DNA of 64,000 nucleotides from Selaginella tamariscina (Eukaryota; Streptophyta; Lycopodiopsida; Selaginellales; Selaginellaceae). Position 1 is the first letter of the stretch. Each line of letters starts with the position of its first letter. Below the pieces are notes generated by a model. The model saw only the letters and a program-made list of their open reading frames with translations, had not been told where the DNA came from and ran no database searches. A program made the translations under genes and the position numbers. Below are positions 56,973 through 64,000 of the stretch, piece by piece. The stretch spans positions 107,211 through 171,210 of the forward strand of contig PUQB01000113.1 of the NCBI GenBank assembly GCA_003024785.1, written 5' to 3'.

Positions 56973-57439
56973 ACTTATTCCTTGAGAAATCACACTTGTC
57001 CAAGAGTATAACCCCTTTTGGGCAACAAGGGGTATCATGAACCACAACTAACCTCTAAGGGTTTTAGTGGCCAAGTCATATCCTAAACATAGGGTAAGTA
57101 CTTAATGAAGATACGAGTGTGCTCTATAAGCAAACACGTGTGTTTTGCTAAGTAAACTCCCTAAGGCTAGGTTTGGATTACCCTAAGTACATGACCTTGT
57201 GAATGTCTCACGGAAGAGCTCTTCCTAATGAGCTTGTTTATTTAACCCCTATATACCAAGGAGAACACCCCCTAACCAAATGTGCCAATTGGATATTCAG
57301 TTACGAGACTTAACCTCCCTTGAGCGAATGCACAAGGCTTCATGCCTCAAGTGTGGTACCTTGTGCCATCTAGCCTAGTGTCATATCTTCATGTGACACT
57401 ATTTCTTAAGATGTGGGCTATCTCGCCATAGCCCCTCAA
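56973..57439. other. Intergenic or old retroelement flank
   Basis: No gene motif is visible. The sequence is continuous with 50,200-50,326 across the transposon, so it is the pre-insertion site. It probably belongs to old repeat sequence next to the LTR at 57,440. Confidence 0.4.
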
Positions 57440-58243
57440 ATTCAAGAATTACACTTGGTGCCACGAACATGGGTCACAGATGCCAACTCTAGAACCCCTT
57501 TGTGAACCCTTAGGAATTTAGTAAAGAGAACATGTCAATTAAGATCCCACGCCCACAATTAGACAAGAACATTAATTGTGCCATGCTTAATTGCAAGTGT
57601 TGCTTTTAACTTGAAGGAGAGAGACATGCCTCAACCTCTGACCCTTAAAAGATTAAGCTACCTCAAAAGTGAAATGTACCGTTACTATCTAGAAGTTGAG
57701 GCGGTAGAACAGAGGGTCGTGCCTTGATGACACAAGCTTAAGCTTGCACAAGTAAAAGAATAATGAGCTCAATTATAAATTCAAGAGCATATCCTACTTA
57801 ATATATGTGATGAAGCCGCCCCCCACCCCCCCTTATTTTCCTATTTTGTAAAGTGGACTAGAACGAAATATCATTCCCAATAGAAATATACTTGGTGAGT
57901 TTAACCTAACAACTCATCGACCCCTAAACAACCCAAGGGAGTTAAGGCAACCCTAGAGTTAGGTCATGTGTTTCTACTTATATCCGACATATTGAACTCA
58001 CTAAAACTAACTAGTCATCCATTGGGACACAAAAAAATTAGGGTAAGAGTTTCTAAATAGAAATGCTAACTTTGTTTAGATTTTCCTACAAGTACCTAAC
58101 GACATCCAACCTAATCATCACTAAATACCTAAGGGCACTAAGCGAGTCTATTTTTCTCAACACCTAAAGCTTGTCGACATAGTTCGATAAATAACAATAA
58201 TTAAAGTCCAAAGTAAAGAGTAGTCATAATAAAAACTATGACA
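57440..58243 (-). repeat. Old LTR related to the 24,935-32,014 chromovirus, minus orientation
   Basis: On the minus strand it begins TGTCATAGTTTTTATTATGA, nearly the same as the 3' LTR at 31,061. It shares GATGTCGTTAGGTACTTG-type, G-run and TGCAAGCTTAAGCTTGTGTC landmarks in the same order. The end near GTGGCACCAAGTG (57,460) is approximate. Divergence is much higher than between the two LTRs of the nested element. Confidence 0.65.
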
Positions 58244-58640
58244 AACTCCCTTTTTTAAAAAATGTAACATCCTCGTTGATGAATGACTCTAACTCCAAGA
58301 TTATATAATGCTAGAAAAATTAACTAAAACTAACATATCATTTTCTGTAGAGTGAACAAAAAGTTTATATGATTTTTGTTATCCCCTTGCATTATGCAAA
58401 GCCAAGTACTTCAAAACCCTTGATCATTAGTCATAAACTTAGCTATAAGAGGCACCACCTATGAGATGAAGTCACCTAAAGACTTTTGCATGTTTGCAAA
58501 ATTTGTCACCTTACGCAAAAAACATAATGATTAATTTCTTTACTTAACTAAAATTTATATTAAAGGCTTCTAATTAATGTTAATTACTAGCCCCTAGGTT
58601 AACATGAAATAAAGCCTTGCTTTATCCCTTAACTTTAAAT
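58244..58640 (-). other. 3' untranslated region of an old chromovirus
   Basis: On the minus strand this matches 30,790-31,060 of the nested chromovirus, including CCTAGGGGCTA at the far end and a purine tract before the LTR. The LTR at 57,440-58,243 is thus a 3' LTR. No pol is seen further right. Confidence 0.6.
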
Positions 58641-60413
58641 GCACTTTGGTGATCTTAATGAGCACACATGCTTGTGTTATGGATAGGGGGTGCTCAATCT
58701 TGGGCAGCTAAGGTTGGTCTCTTAGCCAATTGTGCATGCTAGCACACATTGCTAGGGGTGTTTCATCTTCAAGGTATATGAAAATGTTTGAGGGTTGAAC
58801 AACCTGGGCTCTTTGGCAAAAGCCTTCCTATACACATGTAAAGTAGGGTTGCTCAACCCTAGTCTTAGGAGTTTATTTAGGGGAATGATGCCATATACTC
58901 ATGTGGTCACTAAGTACTAACCCTAAGACAATGACATGATTTGGCCACCCAAATCCTTAGGAATTAGTTGTGGGTCAAGTTACCCCTTGTTGTTCGTACT
59001 CAGGTGAGGGTGATTCCTCAAGGTGTGTGATGATGCCTTAATTCTATCATGTGGTATGAAATACATGCCCCCCTTGGTGAGATTAAGGCATGAGCTTGTT
59101 TTAATCTCTTGAGGTAGACCTTAAGTCTACTAGGGTTATCCTTTAAGGTTTTAGGGTAGACATTAGGCTAGACCCTAAGTCTTTTGCTTATTAGGACCAT
59201 TTGAGTCCGACCTTTAGGGGTTGTTAAGGTTATTTTTGAAAGACTTAATATTGCTTACACAAGATAGTGATGTTGGATGACCATTTGGTATTCATGTTGT
59301 TGTCACATATTAGTCCTTCCAGTCGAAACTCTAATTAGTGACAAACCAATATGTATATCTAAAGTTTATTCTAAAATGATTACATGTACATAAATAAGGA
59401 CCTTTTAATAAAACCTCACCATTGCAAACCATAATATACATGGTACTCTTTATATTTTTCATTGCATTTCCGAGTTTCTTATATGGGAATTTTGTTATGC
59501 ATTCTAAAAATTTACAAATTAACAATGATTTAATTGTTTTTGTATTAAATAAGCTTCTTTTCCATAACAATACTTAATAACTTGAAAAACAAAAAATGTA
59601 ACACCAACCTTATTAATCACATAATAATAATTTATTATAACCTTGTACAAAGAAACCGTTTATACCATATTAATAACAATTAACACATTGCTTGTGAAAA
59701 TAACTTTGTTTGTAACCTATTCGAGTTTGTTACTTTAACATTATTAACATAAATTTATTTATCACTAAAGATTAAGCATTAATATATTCAATTGTAGAAA
59801 CTATCACAATATATAACTATTTTAAATATTACTTTTACTTTTTTTACATGATTTTAGAAACAAAGCATTATACATAAACAATACAATATAAGTTACAACA
59901 AGTAATTAACTTATATTATCTCCTTTTGCCATACATATTGACAGATTTTAAAACTGCAGCATTCACAGCATTTCACCATTCTTTTTCATTTATTATCATC
60001 AAATAGCTTTAAATAGACAATACTTATTATTACCAAGTATTCAAATCACATATGAATTTACTACTACTCATGTTGTACTAAACACCTTATTATGTAAAAT
60101 GATGTGATAATCTTTTGATAATACTTCTTTTTAATTATTCTAAATTGTAGGTTATTTAACCTTGCTTATATACACAAGTCTTCTTGTCTTAAGGCACATG
60201 TGCAACACATATCATTAACACTTTTATTGTTTAGAACCTACTTAGGGTCGTTTCACAGCACGCATAGTTAAAGATGCATTTGATTCGCACTAACTCTTTC
60301 TTAAGGGTTTTGGATTCGTACCAACCCTTAAATTAAGAGATTATGTTAAGGGTAATACTTTTTAATTTAAATTAAAGAATATAATAATAAAAGACAATGA
60401 ATTTTGAATATTA
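58641..60413. other. AT-rich intergenic stretch
   Basis: I see no gene or repeat structure that can be supported. It is rich in poly-A/T words and short direct repeats. Confidence 0.5.
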
Positions 60414-60423
60414 CCCTTAATAT

Positions 60424-61101
60424 CCCTATAAGAAAATTCCCCATAAATTCATAATTCCATATCTGTCCCTCAAATTTCATATATTCCCCATATACCCCTG
60501 GGGTTTGGGTGACTCACCAAGGGCATGCTAAGTCGTTTGGAGAACAAGGGAAACGAAAGGGAAACAAAAATCCTAGATGTACTTGCTTGCTACTTAGCTG
60601 GAGCTTGCTTCTTTATTGGTCAGGCCACTAATTCCACTACATGTGTGTGTGGTCTCGAGAGTTCTGATGGTAAATTCTTTCCCTCCGGGCACACTAGTGG
60701 CATGAAGCCTCCACACGTAGTGAGCCTCCTTGCATTTAATAGTGTACCTCTTGGAATCTGATTTCACAGTGCGAATTTGAAAACATAGCTTGCAGACATG
60801 TGTGCATGTGTGTGTGTGTGTTTTGAATACCCATGATGTGTGGTGCAACATAATGCTCTTTCATAGCGTACTTGAGTGATTCAATTGAATCAAAACAATC
60901 GCCAGCCTGAAATAGTGCCATAGTCGTAAACAATAGATTTAGCCCTGATCAAAATGTTTATTGTTTTCCAGATGACTCAGCATGCCCATGGTGAGTCACC
61001 TAAACCCCAGGGTATATAGGGAATATATGAAATTTGAGGGACAAATGGGGAATTATGAATTTAGCTAAGGGCATATGGGGAATTTTCCCTAAGAAATATT
61101 G
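60424..61101 (-). mobile_element. Short Mutator-like element (MULE)
   Basis: Inverted repeats of about 120-150 bp (starting near 60,430 and ending near 61,095) share blocks such as TTCATAATTCC, CCCTCAAATTTCATATATTC and GGGTGACTCACC. A perfect 10-bp direct repeat CCCTTAATAT (60,414-60,423 and 61,102-61,111) flanks it, in the 8-11 bp range of Mutator elements. The interior encodes only part of a transposase, so it is non-autonomous. Confidence 0.8.
60594..60933 (-). pseudogene. MuDR-type transposase DNA-binding domain fragment
   Basis: On the minus strand: FQAGDCFDSIESLKYAMKEH (about 60,905-60,855) and, after a TG/CA microsatellite that may be intronic (60,800-60,835), FQIRTVKSDSKRYTIKCKEA and GKEFTIRTLETTHTCSGISG. 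The Cys-x-Cys, Trp and HTC positions match the plant MuDR N-terminal domain that binds MULE ends. The catalytic MULE domain is absent. The fragment ends at the left inverted repeat. Confidence 0.7.
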
Positions 61102-61104
61102 CCC

Positions 61105-61829
61105 TTAATATAATATACTTTCAAAATATACACAAAATATGCAAGTAGTACATGGTGCAGGCTGAATATCCACCTTACTACCACTATTACTTTGAGTAGA
61201 AATGCCACCTAGGCTGACTGACGTGGACGGTGCCAACTCAACAATCATTTGCCACGCCTTACTCTCGCTGTCCTCTACTGCGTCCTTGGCTTCCTCTAGT
61301 TCAGAATCCAAAGCGTCTACTTGCTCTTTTAGTTTCACAAGTTGCTCATGTATATACATACATATTATTTCACTTCTCTCTCTCTATCTTTCTCTCTCAC
61401 ACACACACCACACACAAACACACACACATGCATGCACGCACCTCCGCAGACGTAGCTACAGTAGTCGACCGAGCCCCAAGCTCGCGAGCCTTCTTTTCCA
61501 AGTTCTTACTGGCCTCACTTCACCTTGCCTTTTCACCAATAATCTCTGGCAGAATGTTTGACACGTGCATTACCTGTAATACACACACTTTGTTAACGCA
61601 TATGCATACTTACCTACTCTCTCTTTCTCTCTCTCTCTCACACACACACCTGATCATGGCCACGTTGGGCATTCTCATGCAATATATGTATGGCACTCTT
61701 AATGGCCTCAATCCCACCAGTGGCAGCCTCTTTCTGGATCTTCTCTTTGATGGCATTGTCTCTCTTCGCCTTCACAAAGCTCAGCTCGTTTTGTACTCTT
61801 GCATTGAACAGTTCAATATTGCTGCCCAA
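61105..61829 (-). pseudogene. Coiled-coil protein gene fragment with premature stop
   Basis: On the minus strand three exon-like blocks follow each other. Block 1 (61,829-61,650): IELFNARVQNELSFVKAKRD and EAIKSAIHILHENAQ, ending at a GT donor. Block 2 (61,573-61,442): a TGA follows GEKAR; then SKNLEKKARELGARSTTVAT. Block 3 (about 61,360-61,105): EQLVKLKEQVDALDSELEEA and KAWQMIVELAPS. Heptad-like Leu/Val/Ala spacing suggests coiled coils. I do not recognise the family. The MULE lies immediately 3'. It could be a relic of a host gene or a captured fragment. Confidence 0.45.
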
Positions 61830-61841
61830 TATAACATATAA

Positions 61842-63000
61842 TCGGTTTATATACTATAACATCTTATTAACGTACACGCACGCCCCTAAATGAGGGCAGA
61901 ATGAGAATATACTTAAGAAAATTCATCTGATTGTTTTTTAAATTTTAATTACATGAAAATATAAAATATAAAAATATATTTTTTCATATATAAAATTTCT
62001 TTAACATAAACAATAACTATATGGATTTTTAACATGTAAAATTAAAATGTGTTTTTTACATTTTTAATAACGCGTGTTATTAACAATTAGTTTTTTGCGA
62101 CTTACCCTAATCATACTTAAGAATAGTAAAATGATTAATATCTTCATGCCCAAGCTTACTACACACACCACACACGCACACGCACACGCACACACACATA
62201 TAGAGAGAGACACACACACACACATCCGTAAGATATATCAATAACATTCATCATAATATATAGAATGCATCAGTACATATGTACAGTTGGAACCAGCATG
62301 TATATTAATTAATAAAAGTTATTATTTAATAATATAAGAAAATTACTTAAATACCTTGAAATTTCTTATATAATTTTCTGAAGTTTTAAAAATTACATTT
62401 TTTTAATAAAATTCCTGCATTACAAAATTGTGTAGAGGTACATGTAATACATACACAAATAAAATGATATTATATAAATTAACTATATGTTAGATGAAAA
62501 CCCTGCAATATTATTAAATATTTATAATAATACAAAGGTAACCTTTAGATAACATTTAAGATTTCGCCTTTATTGCACGTACAAGTTTATTCTGTGTTTT
62601 GTGCCCTTGACACGTCAAAGAATTAAATAAGTTATTAAAAATAAATCTATGTTGATAAAATGGCGCGAGTTCAAATTTAAATTGTAGGTTTGCAACTCTC
62701 TTCACATAATTAATAAAATATTTAAATTTAAATTGATACTTATTATAGGCTAGTTTGGAACTTTAAATTTGCTTGTATTAAGATGTGTAAAATCCCAATT
62801 CATATACACATGTGCATCGTACACGATAGACATACACATACGCCACACAGAATTGTATTAAGATGTGTAATGTTTTAATATTTGCACAAAGACCAAGATT
62901 GGCAGTAAATCTTGTAGATAATCAATTAGGTTTTCTTTTATAAAATAACATTTTTCTTAATTAAACGCTACACCCGCCTTGATTTTCCGTTAAAATCACG
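61842..63000. other. AT-rich intergenic stretch
   Basis: No gene seen. It contains CA/GA microsatellites (62,160-62,225) and A/T-rich sequence. Confidence 0.5.
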
Positions 63001-63733
63001 CGTAATGATAAATCCCAGACCGTCGGATCATTTTTGTTTTAAAGCCGTCCGATACCTGTCCAGATCGCACGGTCAGCGGAGAGGGCTAGATTTCGCGGCC
63101 ATAGCCATTTTTTGTTTTCTTAAGGCTCATAGGGAGCAGGAAGCGTCTTGCGTGTTCTTGAAAGGTCTGGATAGTTTTCCCTTCAAATCTTCCGTGTTGT
63201 TTTCTCTTCCTTACTAAAGTGCCGTTGCCGGTATAGCGTTTCCATGTGATTCTTCGCTCAATCTATCTCAGGAATGCAGAAATCGCGGGTTTGATCGATC
63301 CCTAACTTCAATCTTTCGTTTCTTCCTCCATTTCGCCGCTGCAGGTATAGCACTTCGGTCTCAATCAAGCTCCGCAAGGGAAATGAGGTCTTGATCGATC
63401 CTAGGTCTTCAGGGTATCGACTGCGCCAGGTCGACGAGGTGCGGATTGTCGGTAAAAATGGTTGATTTCGAGGCGCTGCGGTGATCCTTCATTCTCCGGA
63501 ATGCAGAAAATGCGGAAATGAGTAGGTTTGATCGATCTAGGTTTTCAGGTAATCGATTGTGTGGCAAGACACCGGCAGAGCGTCTCGGAAGCCGATCGAG
63601 CAATCCGGGTTCAGATTCTCGGGGGGGAAAATGTGGTTGTAGCGGTAATCGGATCGACCACGGGAAAAATCCAGCCGATCGAAGTAGGGCGATCAAATGC
63701 GGGACGGTTCTCAAGAAATTTCTGCCCAATGAA
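63000..63733 (+). promoter_or_regulatory. Candidate 5' UTR and promoter region
   Basis: CpG-rich relative to the flanks, with pyrimidine tracts and repeated words (GATCGATC, CGGAATGCAGAAA, TTGATCGATC). Units of about 180-230 bp around 63,290, 63,390 and 63,525 resemble each other loosely (TTTGATCGATCYTAGG). There is no strong TATA box. Confidence 0.35.
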
Positions 63734-63894
63734 ATGGTAAAGCGTACAGGTAAACAAAAAAAATCTGAAAATCATTAATTTGGGTAATTGTATGTGTTTG
63801 TTTATTGTAGCGAAGAATGGGCGCCAGGGCGCCCGTAAGGGTACACCTAGCAATGCTGCCGATCGCACATTGTTGTTAGGGCGAACCTGTCGAG
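63734..63894 (+). CDS. Possible first coding exons of a host gene running off the window
   Basis: From about 63,000 the base composition becomes GC-richer with CpG words, as in plant gene promoters and 5' UTRs. A short exon from the ATG at 63,734 (MVKRT) ends at a GT donor (63,750). An intron of 61 nt with a TTTATTGTAG acceptor leads to an exon at 63,811-63,894 reading KNGRQGARKGTPSNAADRTL, followed by a GTATGTG donor. The peptide is basic and unassigned. The true start may be upstream; an open frame from 63,518 also exists. Confidence 0.35.
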
Positions 63895-64000
63895 GTATGT
63901 GTGTGTGTGTGGGCCTGTGCTAGGAGGCTTAACAGAAAGGGTTGGTTTTCCGGAATCAGTTCCGTCCAAAACTCTCTATATTCGAATAGACCATAAAATC

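Noticed and set aside
24935-58243. The LTRs at 24,935, 31,061 and 57,440 as parts of one giant element
   Set aside because: The LTR near 57,440 is inverted, much more diverged and has its own 3' untranslated sequence, so it is a separate old copy.
1-64000. tRNA or rRNA genes
   Set aside because: I found no cloverleaf-compatible conserved A and B boxes or rRNA core words while reading; a tRNA scan would be needed to exclude degenerate ones.

Overview
The window looks like nuclear DNA of a land plant. Supporting signs are AT-rich intergenic sequence, CCCTAAA telomere-type repeats, Ty3 chromoviruses with chromodomains and a tRNA-Met-type primer site, a MuDR-type Mutator remnant, and genes with short AT-rich GT-AG introns. 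I cannot name the species. The two large DNA elements are of kinds I do not associate with flowering plants, so a fern, lycophyte or bryophyte is possible, but that is a guess. Nearly all recognisable coding sequence belongs to mobile elements; only the far right edge may start an ordinary host gene.

Layout. 1-1,700: end of a decayed Ty3 pol, minus strand. 1,701-19,282: one Ty3 chromovirus family in alternating orientation, explained as nesting. A minus copy (gag/protease 17,854-18,902, LTR 18,970-19,282) was hit by a plus copy (6,599-17,853, target duplication AGCAG). That copy was hit in its gag by a minus copy lacking RT (8,023-13,198), whose LTR holds a 698-bp insert (12,381-13,078). A truncated plus copy (1,701 to about 6,480) abuts the left end. 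19,283-22,528: decayed sequence. 22,529-33,141: pieces of a gag-protease LTR element, split by a complete but decayed Ty3 chromovirus (24,935-32,014).

33,142-48,228 is the most interesting unit: a 15.1-kb DNA element with 27-bp terminal inverted repeats, inserted in an LTR whose other part resumes at 48,229. Its left gene (minus strand) encodes a transposase-like protein of the DUF7869 type with an RNase H-like D/D/(E/D) pattern. Its right side (plus strand) carries an intact four-exon gene for a 976-residue protein joining a ParB-like domain to a methyltransferase-like C-terminus, then a HAD/FCP1-like phosphatase gene. Between the divergent genes lie two arrays (36,919-37,870 and 41,503-43,050) of the perfect 18-bp palindrome GGCGGGATTAATCCCGCC, often about 45 bp apart and about 50 copies in all, with more than 3 kb of AT-rich, microsatellite and telomere-like DNA between them. 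One degenerate copy sits in an intron of the ParB-like gene. My working hypothesis is that the palindromes are binding or modification sites for the element's own ParB/methyltransferase protein, as parS is for ParB. An alternative is that they are E2F-like promoter sites.

50,333-56,966 is a second complete DNA transposon, 6.6 kb, with TIRs of about 143 bp and a 6-bp target duplication ATTGTC. It holds an intact six-exon integrase-like DDE gene and a broken HECT-like ubiquitin-ligase gene pointing towards each other. To its right lie an old minus-strand LTR (about 57,440-58,243), a 678-bp Mutator-like element with a MuDR DNA-binding fragment (60,424-61,101), a broken coiled-coil gene (61,105-61,829) and a GC-richer stretch that may begin a host gene (63,000-64,000).
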